From IMG/VR virus record IMGVR_UViG_3300037245_001527, positions 1 through 55,310 of that record: a stretch of 55,310 bases of DNA, one strand, 5' to 3'. Each line of letters starts with the position of its first letter. Position 1 is the first letter of the stretch. Below the pieces are notes generated by a model. The model was given only the letters and a program-made list of their open reading frames with translations. It was not told the origin of the DNA and made no database searches. Shown one piece after another: positions 8,172 to 16,675 of this stretch. The translations under genes and the position numbers were made by a program. Source of the DNA: a virus.

Positions 8172-8389
8172 TGGGCCCTGGGCCTAGTAAGGTTGACATG
8201 AACCTGTTCCTGAATGTTCCACGTATGCAGGCCGACGCAGTGTGGCAGTTCGCTATCAGTCGAGACCTGTTCTATGTTGTCGACAACATCGTAGAAGTCC
8301 TGTGTGGTACACACCATACAGTGACGTTTGCTTTTGGGTTGTTCGACGATTTCAAATTGGCCCACGATTTTCTAAGAGGGTTATCATGA
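8168..8389 (+). CDS. Small hypothetical protein
   Basis: 73 residues from the ATG overlapping the sigma-factor stop; ATG at 8198 is an alternative start. The first residues (MGPGPSKVD) are encoded by a GGGCCCTGGGCC repeat immediately followed by a palindrome-like AGTAAGGTTGAC, so the repeats themselves supply the N-terminus. Remainder: WQFAISRDLFYVVDNI and a hydrophobic VTFAFGLF. No family recognised. Confidence 0.55.
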   Translation: MMGPGPSKVDMNLFLNVPRMQADAVWQFAISRDLFYVVDNIVEVLCGTHHTVTFAFGLFDDFKLAHDFLRGLS

Positions 8390-8598
8390 AGTTGTTTCTA
8401 GCAGTGAGTATTGACGACAAAGGTGAAGTGCGTGTTAGCTTACCTGACAACGGCTACGTCATCATGGATGGCCACACAGCGAAGTATCCGGTCGGTGAGT
8501 TTGTGGGTAAGCTTATCAAACAGACGGGCGACACCCTGCGGAATATCGGCGATGACCTGATCGAAAGCAGTAAGTTACCGGGGGACGACGGCCGATGA
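8386..8598 (+). CDS. Small hypothetical protein
   Basis: 70 residues from the ATG at 8386 (ATGA overlap), mixed beta/alpha (KLFLAVSIDDKGEVRVSL). No family recognised. Contains the exact palindrome GGTAAGCTTATC at 8506-8517. Confidence 0.55.
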   Translation: MKLFLAVSIDDKGEVRVSLPDNGYVIMDGHTAKYPVGEFVGKLIKQTGDTLRNIGDDLIESSKLPGDDGR

Positions 8599-9113
8599 TG
8601 TACACAATGGATGTTCCGGTAGCGTACGTTGATGACTTCTGTACGGCACTCACGGACTTTGAAGTCGACTATCGAATCAAGGGTGAACACACCGTGCTGA
8701 CCCTGGAGAACACCAGCGATCATTGGACGTTGCTGTTTGGGAATGAGGCGAGCGACAATAAGGCCAGGCGTATGCTCGCTGCATATCGATTCTGTGCTGG
8801 GTTTGTCCAGCCCACGCAACTCTTGAGCAGACTGCGTCAACACCATGGTCTGTTCTATCGTCACAAGCAAGTCCACCTGTGGTCGATCGAGTGTACGACC
8901 TCGGGTAAGGGTACCCACTTCAAGGGTACGTTTGCTGAGGTCTGCCGTGAGGCAAGAGCATACCGTTCGTTTGAGGCTGGGATCTGGCTCCAGCCGGGAA
9001 ATGTTAAGATTGCCCATCTGGATCAGCACGACAAGATCCACATGATGGACCTCTGCCACGTATACTGTTTGACCGAAGCCATCTGTTCAGGAGAACAAGC
9101 CCATGCAGTTTGA
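8595..9113 (+). CDS. Hypothetical protein
   Basis: 172 residues, rich in His, Tyr and Cys (RQHHGLFYRHKQVHLW), soluble. No domain recognised. The ATG overlaps the previous TGA and it ends inside the next gene. Confidence 0.65.
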   Translation: MMYTMDVPVAYVDDFCTALTDFEVDYRIKGEHTVLTLENTSDHWTLLFGNEASDNKARRMLAAYRFCAGFVQPTQLLSRLRQHHGLFYRHKQVHLWSIECTTSGKGTHFKGTFAEVCREARAYRSFEAGIWLQPGNVKIAHLDQHDKIHMMDLCHVYCLTEAICSGEQAHAV

Positions 9114-9534
9114 TAAGGTTGACAAGAAGCTCGTCAAAATCTGTCGGGACTCGGGACTGCTGGTCCTGATCTACGAAGAGGGGAAGCCTGACTTCTATGC
9201 CTGGGATCACGAGTCCGAGCACGCATCCCTGATCCCGGTGGACGAGGTCCACGCCTGGACACTGGTTCTCTGCGGCCTCAAGACCGAGGAGGAATACAAG
9301 GAAGAGACGGAGATGGCACGCCGTGAACGTGCTGAGAAGATCCGCCACGACACAGAAGACCAGGAGTACCACATGATGTGGCAACTCTACCATAAGTATG
9401 GAGGCTCGATGCCCACCCGGTTCCCGACCAACGTACTCAACATCGCTGCCGTGTGTGACTGGGACACACCGGAGAGTGTTGATATTCTTAACAACGGAGT
9501 GATCTTCCACGTAACCAAGAAAGACCTGCAATGA
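9103..9534 (+). CDS. Hypothetical protein
   Basis: 143 residues. An N-terminal DKVDKKLVKIC helix, a WDHESEHASLIP segment, then a charged Glu/Arg helix (EEEYKEETEMARRERAEKI). No family recognised. GGAGAA ribosome site upstream; overlaps the ligase by ATGA. Confidence 0.65.
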   Translation: MQFDKVDKKLVKICRDSGLLVLIYEEGKPDFYAWDHESEHASLIPVDEVHAWTLVLCGLKTEEEYKEETEMARRERAEKIRHDTEDQEYHMMWQLYHKYGGSMPTRFPTNVLNIAAVCDWDTPESVDILNNGVIFHVTKKDLQ

Positions 9535-10577
9535 GAATACCCAAGAGAGAACTGCTACAACTGGCACACACGTTCAACCCCGAAAAGCATGGTGTCGGTG
9601 GCTACTTCGCCAGCGAGAAGCTCGATGGAATGCGGGCATATTGGGACGGCGGCATGAGTCGTGGTAGGCTCAGCGTCGAGATACCATGGGCGAATACCGC
9701 CAAGGACCATCGTCTGGTGGGAGAGGTCAGAGCTACTGGGCTATGGAGTCGGTATGGCAAGGTTATCAGAGCACCTGACTGGTTCCTTGACAAATTGCCG
9801 AATCATGTGCCGCTCGATGGTGAATTATACTTGGGCCCTGGGCTATTCCAGGAGTTGATGTCCATCATCAAGCGACACGACGCCGACAATCGGTGGCACA
9901 AGGTACAGTATCGTGTCTTCGAGATCGTGCCGACCGAACAGTTCCATCTGGCTGGTAGGATTAACAATCCCAACTACTCGACGGACGTGTTCAATGGGAT
10001 GCCGTTTGAGGGTGACCTGGGAGTGCTCACACCGAAGCGATCGTTCGAGCGTCAACTCACTGTGCTCGACGACCTGAGTGCATCGTTTGACTTCGATCAT
10101 CTGCGGGTGGTGTGGCAGGAGAAGCTGCCGATCCAAACGAAGAAGGCAGAGGATCGTATCGCCGAGTTGATGTACGACATCCAAGAGAAGAACGGCGAGG
10201 GACTTATCTTGCGTAAGCCCGAGTCGATCTGGCTCCCACGTCGTACGCAGGATCTTCTCAAGGTCAAGCCTAGCTTTGACTCCGAAGCCGTCGTCCTCGG
10301 CTACGTCTGGGGCAAGGGCAAGCTGGAGAATCTGATGGGTACGCTGGTCGTAGCGTGGCAAAACCAAGAGTTCGAGTTGTCAGGATTCACAAACGTCGAG
10401 CGTGAGTTAGTCTACACGGAAGATCCGTCGGTCTCCGTGTCTGGTGAGCCGAAGTCGGAAGTCAGTGATAAGGTTGCCAGCGAGCATTTCCCCCGTGGGA
10501 GTAAGGTCACGTTCAAGTTCCGTGAACTGTCCGTGGCTGGCATCCCGAAGGAAGCCCGATACCTGAGGCCAGCATGA
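9531..10577 (+). CDS. ATP-dependent DNA ligase
   Basis: 348 residues. Seals nicks during phage replication. The adenylated lysine motif is SEKLDGMRAYW (K-x-DG-x-R). Further nucleotidyltransferase motifs are LDGELYLG, YRVFEIV, GEGLILRKP and LLKVKPSF. An OB-fold-like C-terminus follows (GTLVVAWQNQEFELSG, FPRGSKVTFKF). The length fits compact phage ligases. The short N-terminus has no zinc finger. A partial GGGCCCTGGGC repeat (9833) lies inside the DGELYLGPG segment. Confidence 0.92.
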   Translation: MRIPKRELLQLAHTFNPEKHGVGGYFASEKLDGMRAYWDGGMSRGRLSVEIPWANTAKDHRLVGEVRATGLWSRYGKVIRAPDWFLDKLPNHVPLDGELYLGPGLFQELMSIIKRHDADNRWHKVQYRVFEIVPTEQFHLAGRINNPNYSTDVFNGMPFEGDLGVLTPKRSFERQLTVLDDLSASFDFDHLRVVWQEKLPIQTKKAEDRIAELMYDIQEKNGEGLILRKPESIWLPRRTQDLLKVKPSFDSEAVVLGYVWGKGKLENLMGTLVVAWQNQEFELSGFTNVERELVYTEDPSVSVSGEPKSEVSDKVASEHFPRGSKVTFKFRELSVAGIPKEARYLRPA

Positions 10578-10861
10578 CACCACTACCAACCAAAAAGTTA
10601 AGGATACCAAAGCGTCGTAAAATATCCGAGTACCATCTTAACCAGATGGTGGCCGCATTCAAGAAGGAAGGGCAACTCAAGCCCATCCTAATTGATACTC
10701 GGCTCGGGGTCGTCGATGGTGCTGCCCGTCTTCTGGCAGCCCGCGAACTTGGATGGAAAACGATACTCACCCGTAAGCTCACCGAAGGCCCAGCTATTGC
10801 TAGGCGTACCAACCAACGTGGTAGTCGGCGAGCCCCAACAACAGCAGGTCACATATCGTGA
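10574..10861 (+). CDS. Small ParB-fold protein (ParB/sulfiredoxin superfamily)
   Basis: 95 residues. Its first ~65 match a ParB N-terminal domain: a basic start (KLRIPKRRKISEYHLNQMV), the helix-strand GQLKPILIDTRLGVVDGAARLLAARELGW, with GVVDGAARLLAA in the place of the GxxRxxA (GERR-like) box. No helix-turn-helix follows; the tail is basic and low-complexity. It may be a nuclease, an NTP-binding protein or an adaptor rather than a full partition protein. ATGA overlap with the ligase. Confidence 0.7.
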   Translation: MTPLPTKKLRIPKRRKISEYHLNQMVAAFKKEGQLKPILIDTRLGVVDGAARLLAARELGWKTILTRKLTEGPAIARRTNQRGSRRAPTTAGHIS

Positions 10862-11247
10862 ATGACTTTAGCGATAGAGTTATCGAACGGATCAAGGGGC
10901 GGGCTGCCGCCGGTGTTATTATTGAGTTGGCTATCACGGAGGGACAGGAACTATCACTCCCAGCCCAGGAAGCGTACCGAGAGTTGCTACTCCAGTCGTT
11001 TGGGGAAACTGTGCCGGAACCCGAGACGCCGGCGGACAAGCCAATGGATGACGTCGAAGCGATACGGTACGCCCAGAACACGATGCTACCTAGCGTCACG
11101 TTCCATGGTGGGATCACTGTTGGTCAGATTAACATGGTCGACTTACATCTCTGGGCCGACGCCCAGAGGGAGTTGAAAGAGTTACGTCGTTACCTCACAT
11201 CACAACACGCCAAGATCCGGGAAATAGCAGAGGACCCACATGGCTAA
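10858..11247 (+). CDS. Hypothetical protein
   Basis: 129 residues, GTG start overlapping the previous stop. An acidic, proline-rich linker (PEPETPADKPMDD) separates two helical halves; the C-terminal half is charged (DAQRELKELRRYL). No family recognised. Confidence 0.6.
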   Translation: MNDFSDRVIERIKGRAAAGVIIELAITEGQELSLPAQEAYRELLLQSFGETVPEPETPADKPMDDVEAIRYAQNTMLPSVTFHGGITVGQINMVDLHLWADAQRELKELRRYLTSQHAKIREIAEDPHG

Positions 11248-11419
11248 GCCAATGTCGCTCAATGGGTTGATTAGTATCGTCAAAGCTGACGGGCTAGACC
11301 CTGACGCCCCACTGAACTTTCGTATCTTTCAGGGGGACGACGTCGTCAATATGGACATCGACGAAGTGTCGGAAGGAACCGATGATACCATTTGTATTTA
11401 CCTCTCGGAGACAATATGA
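11240..11419 (+). CDS. 59-residue hypothetical protein
   Basis: ATG at 11240 with GAGGA upstream. An acidic, small alpha/beta protein (LNFRIFQGDDVVNMDIDE). Overlaps both neighbours in the ATGA style, which supports it although it is short. Confidence 0.55.
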   Translation: MAKPMSLNGLISIVKADGLDPDAPLNFRIFQGDDVVNMDIDEVSEGTDDTICIYLSETI

Positions 11420-11637
11420 TCTGTCCTGACTGTGGCGGTGAAGTCGTAGGAACTATCTGTATCATGTGCGGGTTCGACCTGTACGAGGCGGAGTGTGCCG
11501 CCGACTTCTACGACGATTACATTGATGAGCTTACCAAGGGCCCAAAGATTGAGCCGTGCCCGGCTTGTCAGCAATCTCAACAGGCATGTGAAAGAACATG
11601 TGGTCGGGAACAGTGCCCGCACGTTCTCGCCAAGTAG
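11416..11637 (+). CDS. Zinc-ribbon protein
   Basis: 73 residues from the ATG at 11416. N-terminal CPDC...CIMC is a classic four-cysteine zinc ribbon. The C-terminal half has a second Cys-rich part (CPACQ, CERTC, CP). Likely a small nucleic-acid- or protein-binding factor. Several tiny zinc ribbons recur in this genome. Confidence 0.6.
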   Translation: MICPDCGGEVVGTICIMCGFDLYEAECAADFYDDYIDELTKGPKIEPCPACQQSQQACERTCGREQCPHVLAK

Positions 11638-11700
11638 AGTTAATATCTGGTGTTCACTGTCGTACCACTTTTATAAGAATTGAGGTGACCTATTTTTCTC

Positions 11701-13125
11701 ATGATCCAAAATCCTGGTGTCGCTCCCATCGAAGGGTTCACTGTCTTCGGTCTGTCGTCCACACGTAAGGACAACAACGAGCAATTGATCGGCCAGTTTG
11801 GTAGCGGTAACAAACATGCTATCAACCTGCTACTTCGTAAGGGAGCGGCCCCGCACGTCTTCTTGGGCAAGCGGCACCTCCAGTTCTTCGCCAAGCCTGC
11901 CGTCATGCAGGATGAACTCGGCTCGACGGACTACATGACCGTCAACATCAACGACGATGGTAAGATTACCGACCTCGGTTTCGCCCTGGAATATGGCGAG
12001 ATCGATTGGAAGAACCTGAGTATGGCTCTTCGTGAGTTCGTGAGCAATGCCATCGATCGGACCATCCGGGAGTTCAACAGCTACAAGCATGACGACCTCA
12101 TCGTCGAGATGGTCGAGATCCCGGAGGGTAAGGAAGGTGTCACCCGCATCTTCGTCCCGGTTGACACAGACGTGAGCAAGTTTTATGCTGAACTGCCTAT
12201 CCGGTTCCTCCAGTTCAGTGGGTCTGGCAACATTAGCAAGTCGATCATACGGAAGGTGCCGCCGAAAGTGGAGGTGTCGCTCGGCAATCCGGAAGACACT
12301 CGGTCCGGTGAGGGGGATCGACAACCCAGAATCTATCGGAACGGAGTCTACATCCGTCAGCATGGGGAGTTGGGACTGTTCGACTACAACTTCGGGCGTG
12401 ACCTCAAGATCGACGAGTCCCGTAATCTGAGCGACTACCATGTCAGGGAGGCAGCGTTCAAATTGCTGCAGAAATGTGGGTCGGTCGATGACTGGATGCA
12501 CCTGTTTGAGCACATTACCAACAACCCCAAGTCGTCGTTCTTCGAGGCCAACTTCATGTACTACAGTCACCATCCGATCACGGATGAGACGATAGTGCGG
12601 GTCAAGGAGGCATGGCAACGGACAGTTGGTGCTGCCGTTCTGTTGAAGTGTAGCAACCTTATCACGGCCGACTTTGTCCACCGGAAGGGGTATGTTCCTG
12701 TCGGTGTCTGTTCGGAAAGCTGGTTCTCTTTCCTCAACAACTGTGGGGTCAAGACTGACCAGGACATCCTGACCAGTGATGAGCGGGATGGTAAGGTTGT
12801 CAGCGTGAAGACCGTTGATGTCAACGAAGTCTTCGAGTCAGTGTGGGCTCGACTATGGGGGTGTAACCTGATCCCCTTCGGCTGCGAGAAGCCCGAACTC
12901 TGTTGTTTCGATCTGCCCGCAAACGGCGAGACCAAGCTCAATGGCGAGTACAGGAACGGCAAGGTCTACATCCACAAAGATATTGCCGACGGTAAATCGA
13001 AACTACTTTACAAGGTAATGTTGGAAGAGGTTGCCCATCACATCACTGGCTCCGATGATCGTAGCTACGACATCCAGGAGTTCATGGGGTCGGCAGCCGT
13101 AGCATTCGGAGGATTCTGTGACTGA
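11701..13125 (+). CDS. GHKL-like ATPase with unusual motif order
   Basis: 474 residues. A glycine-rich IGQFGSGNKHAINLLLR (residues ~30-46) resembles the ATP-lid box of GHKL ATPases, and ALREFVSNAIDR (~109-120) resembles the ExxxNAxD N-box, but in reversed order compared with Hsp90/MutL. The C-terminus has LEEVAHHITG, reminiscent of a degenerate metallopeptidase helix. Soluble and without signal peptide. Function unknown; possibly host takeover or a chaperone-like role. A 63-nt gap precedes it with a weak GAGGTGACC site. Confidence 0.6.
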   Translation: MIQNPGVAPIEGFTVFGLSSTRKDNNEQLIGQFGSGNKHAINLLLRKGAAPHVFLGKRHLQFFAKPAVMQDELGSTDYMTVNINDDGKITDLGFALEYGEIDWKNLSMALREFVSNAIDRTIREFNSYKHDDLIVEMVEIPEGKEGVTRIFVPVDTDVSKFYAELPIRFLQFSGSGNISKSIIRKVPPKVEVSLGNPEDTRSGEGDRQPRIYRNGVYIRQHGELGLFDYNFGRDLKIDESRNLSDYHVREAAFKLLQKCGSVDDWMHLFEHITNNPKSSFFEANFMYYSHHPITDETIVRVKEAWQRTVGAAVLLKCSNLITADFVHRKGYVPVGVCSESWFSFLNNCGVKTDQDILTSDERDGKVVSVKTVDVNEVFESVWARLWGCNLIPFGCEKPELCCFDLPANGETKLNGEYRNGKVYIHKDIADGKSKLLYKVMLEEVAHHITGSDDRSYDIQEFMGSAAVAFGGFCD

Positions 13126-13375
13126 GACCAAGATAGGGCCACGCAAGACGATCTACGTGGTTGACCACCCGAGGAATCATACCCTCGTTAGGCTTTTCGT
13201 CGTTCAAGGAGGGAAGATCGAGGAAGTAACGAAGTACGTTGCTAAGATTACCAAGCTCAAGCTGAAAAGGAAATGGCTAGATGCAGGAACCGGAGCCAAT
13301 CCTGGCTGCCGTACAGTTGCGATATTCGCAGCAGTCGCCGGAAGGGAAAGTCAACCCTATCACAACCTCTACTAG
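13118..13375 (+). CDS. Small basic hypothetical protein
   Basis: 85 residues, GTG start overlapping the ATPase stop. Start (IGPRKTIYVVDHP) resembles the start of the protein at 16464-16673 (LGPRRNVYVKDTG), suggesting distant paralogues. The middle is Lys-rich (KITKLKLKRKW). The last ~30 residues overlap the next gene and may be unconstrained. Confidence 0.5.
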   Translation: MTETKIGPRKTIYVVDHPRNHTLVRLFVVQGGKIEEVTKYVAKITKLKLKRKWLDAGTGANPGCRTVAIFAAVAGRESQPYHNLY

Positions 13376-13667
13376 AATCGAAGGAACGTTCCGGTCCAAT
13401 GGACCACTCACTGTGTATACAGTCGGGAACGAGATTATTGGGACCGTGGTCAAGGAAGCCGACAGCCGGTGGAAATGGGCACGGTTAGAATCAGCACGCC
13501 TGCCAGACTGGGATGCCCCTAAGCAGGGGGCAGTCGAGTCCAAGGTCGAGGCACTACTACTATCATCGGGAGAGAAACTTGCGAAAACCGAAGTACCTGA
13601 GTCCGACGAGCATCGACAAATACTTCTCGGACCCCGAAGAGTTCTATCTGATGTACCTAGCGGATGA
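13281..13667 (+). CDS. Hypothetical protein, overlaps both neighbours
   Basis: 128 residues from an ATG with AAAGGA upstream. The first ~95 residues look real (STRIEGTFRSNGPLTVYTV, GNEIIGTVVKEADSRW: small beta domain). The last ~30 lie over the start of the RecB-like gene. No family recognised. Either a genuine long overlap or a longer-than-needed tail. Confidence 0.5.
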   Translation: MQEPEPILAAVQLRYSQQSPEGKVNPITTSTRIEGTFRSNGPLTVYTVGNEIIGTVVKEADSRWKWARLESARLPDWDAPKQGAVESKVEALLLSSGEKLAKTEVPESDEHRQILLGPRRVLSDVPSG

Positions 13668-14646
13668 TAGGCCGCCGCGTATGCCACAGACACAACCCAT
13701 GTCTGTTGGTTCGGCGTTCGATGCCCACGTTAAGGCATACTACCATGAACTTCTGTTTGGTAAGGGTACCAATCCGGAGTTCGAGTTCGAGACGATCTTC
13801 GAGGCTCAAGTCGAACCGCACAACCGGGACTGGGCACGACACGCCGGACAACATGCGTTCACCAGTTACAAGACGAGTGGGGCGTGTGTCGACCTGCTTG
13901 TGGAACTCCAGAAGGCGAAGGCCGAGCCGCGTTTCGAGTTCACACTGGAGAAGAGACTGTGGGTTGGCGAGCCGGGCTGTCCGGGGGGTGTCAACATCCT
14001 TGGCAAGCCCGACGTGTACTTCCTCAACTACTGTTCGTGTCCGATCGTCCTCGACTGGAAGGTCAACGGCTACTGTTCCAAGTACAACAAGTCCCCGGCG
14101 AAGGGGTACGTTAGGATTCGGGACGGGTGGACAGGCATGAAGCCAAGTCGAGGTGCTAACTCCGAGCACAAGAACGCCATGGTCGTGAAGGAGAATGGTA
14201 TCAAGATCAACGTGGCTACCACGATGGAGCACGTCGATCTGAAATGGGCACAACAGTTGTCAACCTACGCATGGTTGATGGGTGCCAGAGTTGGTGAACA
14301 GTTCGTGTGTGCCATCGACCAGTTGTGCTGTAAGAAGCACGAGTCGGACATGCACTACATCAACCAAGAAGAGAACTCACCGATGATCGAAGTGCCCAAA
14401 CCCCTGATCCGGGTGGCCCAGCACCGTTGTACGATCTCGCCCGAGTTCCAGGACAAGATCAAGCAGAGGTTCATCCATCTCTGGGCAGTCATCGAGGACG
14501 GCACGCATATCTTCCGTGACTTATCGCTGGAAGAGAGTCAGGAACGATGTGCCGCTCTTGATAAGATGCACATGGCGTTCAAATCAGATCCGGAAACGCT
14601 AGCCGCGGGAACGGAGGACCTATTCAAGGAGTTGATGGGCCGATGA
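13579..14646 (+). CDS. RecB/Cas4-like PD-(D/E)XK exonuclease
   Basis: 355 residues from TTG 13579, which has a GGGAGAG site 5 nt upstream; an ATG further upstream gives a low-complexity leader inside the neighbouring gene. N-terminal YLSPTSIDKYFSDPEEFYL is the helix that begins RecB-type nuclease domains, SVGSAFDAHVKAYY follows with the conserved GxxxHxx-like helix, GKPDVYF gives the catalytic Asp, IVLDWKVNG gives D-x-K, and QLSTYAWLMG is the Q-x3-Y helix. A 5'-end-resecting or recombination nuclease is likely. Confidence 0.8.
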   Translation: MRKPKYLSPTSIDKYFSDPEEFYLMYLADDRPPRMPQTQPMSVGSAFDAHVKAYYHELLFGKGTNPEFEFETIFEAQVEPHNRDWARHAGQHAFTSYKTSGACVDLLVELQKAKAEPRFEFTLEKRLWVGEPGCPGGVNILGKPDVYFLNYCSCPIVLDWKVNGYCSKYNKSPAKGYVRIRDGWTGMKPSRGANSEHKNAMVVKENGIKINVATTMEHVDLKWAQQLSTYAWLMGARVGEQFVCAIDQLCCKKHESDMHYINQEENSPMIEVPKPLIRVAQHRCTISPEFQDKIKQRFIHLWAVIEDGTHIFRDLSLEESQERCAALDKMHMAFKSDPETLAAGTEDLFKELMGR

Positions 14647-14822
14647 GAGAAGGCGACATCTACGAGCCGGCGAGGAGTATGTGGCAGGTGGGGTGGAATT
14701 CGTTCTTCCTTATCCCAGGTATAGAGCCGGAGATTGAGGACCCTTTCGACTGGTGGGAATGGCAAAGTGGTTTTGCTGCTGCCTATGGTCAGTCTACTAC
14801 ACCCGAATGGATGCTTGTATGA
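14643..14822 (+). CDS. 59-residue hypothetical protein
   Basis: Acidic and Trp-rich (FDWWEWQSGFAAAYG). The segment resembles the WxxGFxAAY pattern of small phage proteins that sit beside repair genes, but no family is claimed. ATGA overlaps on both sides. Confidence 0.5.
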   Translation: MREGDIYEPARSMWQVGWNSFFLIPGIEPEIEDPFDWWEWQSGFAAAYGQSTTPEWMLV

Positions 14823-14908
14823 TCGTGCTCGAAGCTGTTATCGTTTTCGTAGTGTGTTACTTCGTCGCACTTGCGGGGGTGGACCTCTGGAATAGGTACG
14901 TCAAATGA
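14819..14908 (+). CDS. 29-residue membrane micro-protein
   Basis: Almost entirely one hydrophobic helix (IVLEAVIVFVVCYFVALAG) ending in a basic LWNRYVK. ATGA overlaps both neighbours. Function unknown. Confidence 0.45.
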   Translation: MIVLEAVIVFVVCYFVALAGVDLWNRYVK

Positions 14909-15102
14909 AGTACATCTACATCATAACAAATGGAAGGTCACCACATATCTTCGGTGTGTTCACGGATCTGAGTGAGCTACAGCTATGGATGGTTCAGAGC
15001 AAAAACTTCTCTCGTGATTTGGAAGTGTGGCGGTTTGTTGACGGCAACCCGGATGTTAAGGTTGACAGAATCCAGTGGAATTCTGGGGAGGTTATCGAAT
15101 AG
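14905..15102 (+). CDS. Small hypothetical protein
   Basis: 65 residues (KYIYIITNGRSPHIFGVF then ELQLWMVQSKN), similar in style to small phage proteins that start with a Tyr-rich beta strand. No family assigned. Followed by a perfect GGGCCCAGGGCCC repeat at 15106-15118. Confidence 0.55.
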   Translation: MKYIYIITNGRSPHIFGVFTDLSELQLWMVQSKNFSRDLEVWRFVDGNPDVKVDRIQWNSGEVIE

Positions 15103-15195
15103 TCAGGGCCCAGGGCCCATGTGTGAGGAGTCAATTATAACTCCCACTATGTGAAAATTATCCTGAACACTGGGCCCTGGGCCCTGGAGGAATCA

Positions 15196-15417
15196 ATGGC
15201 GAAGAAGAAACGTGGTCCGGCACCGAAACCCAAGCCCGAACTCCCGTGTCATATCATTGACACATGCTGTGAGGCGGACTTCGTACGGAAGGTGCAAGAG
15301 TATCTCGACAAGGGGTACATCATGTCGTCGTCCCATGCCTGTGTCATCAACGACCAACGGTATGAGTATTGTTCATCTTACCAAGCCATCATGGTTAAGA
15401 GAGAGTTTCACGTATGA
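15196..15417 (+). CDS. Small basic hypothetical protein
   Basis: 73 residues from the ATG at 15196 (GGAGG upstream). A Lys/Pro-rich N-terminus (KKKRGPAPKPKPE), then CCEADFVRKVQEYLDKGY. The ribosome site directly abuts a perfect GGGCCCTGGGCCC repeat (15172-15184). Confidence 0.55.
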   Translation: MAKKKRGPAPKPKPELPCHIIDTCCEADFVRKVQEYLDKGYIMSSSHACVINDQRYEYCSSYQAIMVKREFHV

Positions 15418-15518
15418 ATAAGTGGACCGATCGAATCTTTCACGCATCACTGATTGCCTTCCTCGCATGTATTGCGGGTCGGGTCATCTATCTCATCATC
15501 GAGAACGTAATACTATGA
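15414..15518 (+). CDS. 34-residue membrane micro-protein
   Basis: Single hydrophobic helix (ASLIAFLACIAGRVIYLII) after a short basic start. ATGA overlaps both neighbours. Too short to assign. Confidence 0.45.
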   Translation: MNKWTDRIFHASLIAFLACIAGRVIYLIIENVIL

Positions 15519-16474
15519 GCAACCGAACCGAAGCTATCCGACTGGCACTTGGAAGTCTCTGTAAAAAGTACGACGCCCAGGTGGAAACCATCCGTAAGTT
15601 GCGGAAGACCAGTAGTCATGCTTACCACTTGCAGCAGGGTAAGGAGATCACGAAGTGTCATACTCAAATCCTGAAAGAACGGAAGGACCACGCCTACGAG
15701 GTTAGCCTGCTGCACTGCCGACTCTTGGACGAGAAAGCAGGGATTCATCAGTATGTTGGCAAGATTGACAGACTGGAGCAACTGCTGGCAGCCGAGAGAG
15801 GGGCAGCCGACCGGAAGGCCAGTCGGCTCAACGAGTTGTCCACCGAGATCGAGACCAAGAACACCGACATCAAGGACCTGGAAGGTGTTCGCGAGAAGAT
15901 AATCATCTCCCTTGCCAACGAGAGAAGGGGTCGGGAAGTAGAACTTGCTGAGTTGTACGAGTTGAGGGCATGTCACGACAGCCAGGTCTGTACGATCAAG
16001 AGGCTCAAGCGGGAGGGCACTCACCAAGTGTACGAAGCACAGGTCGAACAGATTGCGAATCTTACCAGGTGCCACACGCAATCCAAATCTGAGATCCGTG
16101 CCCTCCGGTCACGAGTCGCCGATCGGAACATGGATCTTGATAAGATGAACAAGCTACGGAAGGATGCCCAAGCTGACATCACTCGGGTAGCTGGCGAACT
16201 CTCGCGGGCACTGACAGCCAAGACCCGGCTGAGTAAGAAATACGATCAGGCCAAGTTCGACTACGACAACCTGAGCACCGAGAAGCGTCGGGTGGACGAC
16301 TGCCATGCACAGCAAGTCCTGACCATCCAACGCTTGACCAGTGAGGCTGCCGATCGGTGTGATCAGCACTCAACCATCACTGACCTGCGTGCTGGCAACC
16401 GGCAACTGGCCGAGATCAATGAGGAATTGTCGAGACGCCTCGGCAGGATTAAGGACACCGCCAATGGTGAGTGA
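15515..16474 (+). CDS. Long coiled-coil protein
   Basis: 319 residues from the ATG at 15515, nearly all heptad-rich helix (LNELSTEIETKNTDIKDLEG, LRKDAQADITRVAGELSRAL). Repeated Cys-His (CHTQ) motifs occur at intervals. No enzymatic domain. It may be a structural or scaffolding factor. It resembles in build the coiled-coil protein at 20330-21433. Confidence 0.6.
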   Translation: MSNRTEAIRLALGSLCKKYDAQVETIRKLRKTSSHAYHLQQGKEITKCHTQILKERKDHAYEVSLLHCRLLDEKAGIHQYVGKIDRLEQLLAAERGAADRKASRLNELSTEIETKNTDIKDLEGVREKIIISLANERRGREVELAELYELRACHDSQVCTIKRLKREGTHQVYEAQVEQIANLTRCHTQSKSEIRALRSRVADRNMDLDKMNKLRKDAQADITRVAGELSRALTAKTRLSKKYDQAKFDYDNLSTEKRRVDDCHAQQVLTIQRLTSEAADRCDQHSTITDLRAGNRQLAEINEELSRRLGRIKDTANGE

Positions 16475-16673
16475 CCCACTCAAACGGGGCGATACGTTCA
16501 TGACTAATCTGGGGCCACGCCGCAATGTGTATGTCAAGGACACTGGGTACTTCCAGAAAGACAACCGACGTTATCTTTGTGTTGTTCTTAACAGAAGGAT
16601 ACAACGCTACTTCGATTCAATGGGCAGGAGTCGTTCCCGCCTCCGTATAGAACTCAAGGTTGTAAAGGTATAA
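16464..16673 (+). CDS. Small basic hypothetical protein
   Basis: 69 residues from the ATG at 16464. FMTNLGPRRNVYVKD then RRYLCVVLNRRIQRYF, strongly basic and probably nucleic-acid binding. Possible paralogue of the 13118-13375 product from their shared GPR(K/R)xxYV start. Confidence 0.5.
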   Translation: MVSDPLKRGDTFMTNLGPRRNVYVKDTGYFQKDNRRYLCVVLNRRIQRYFDSMGRSRSRLRIELKVVKV

Positions 16674-16675
16674 GA

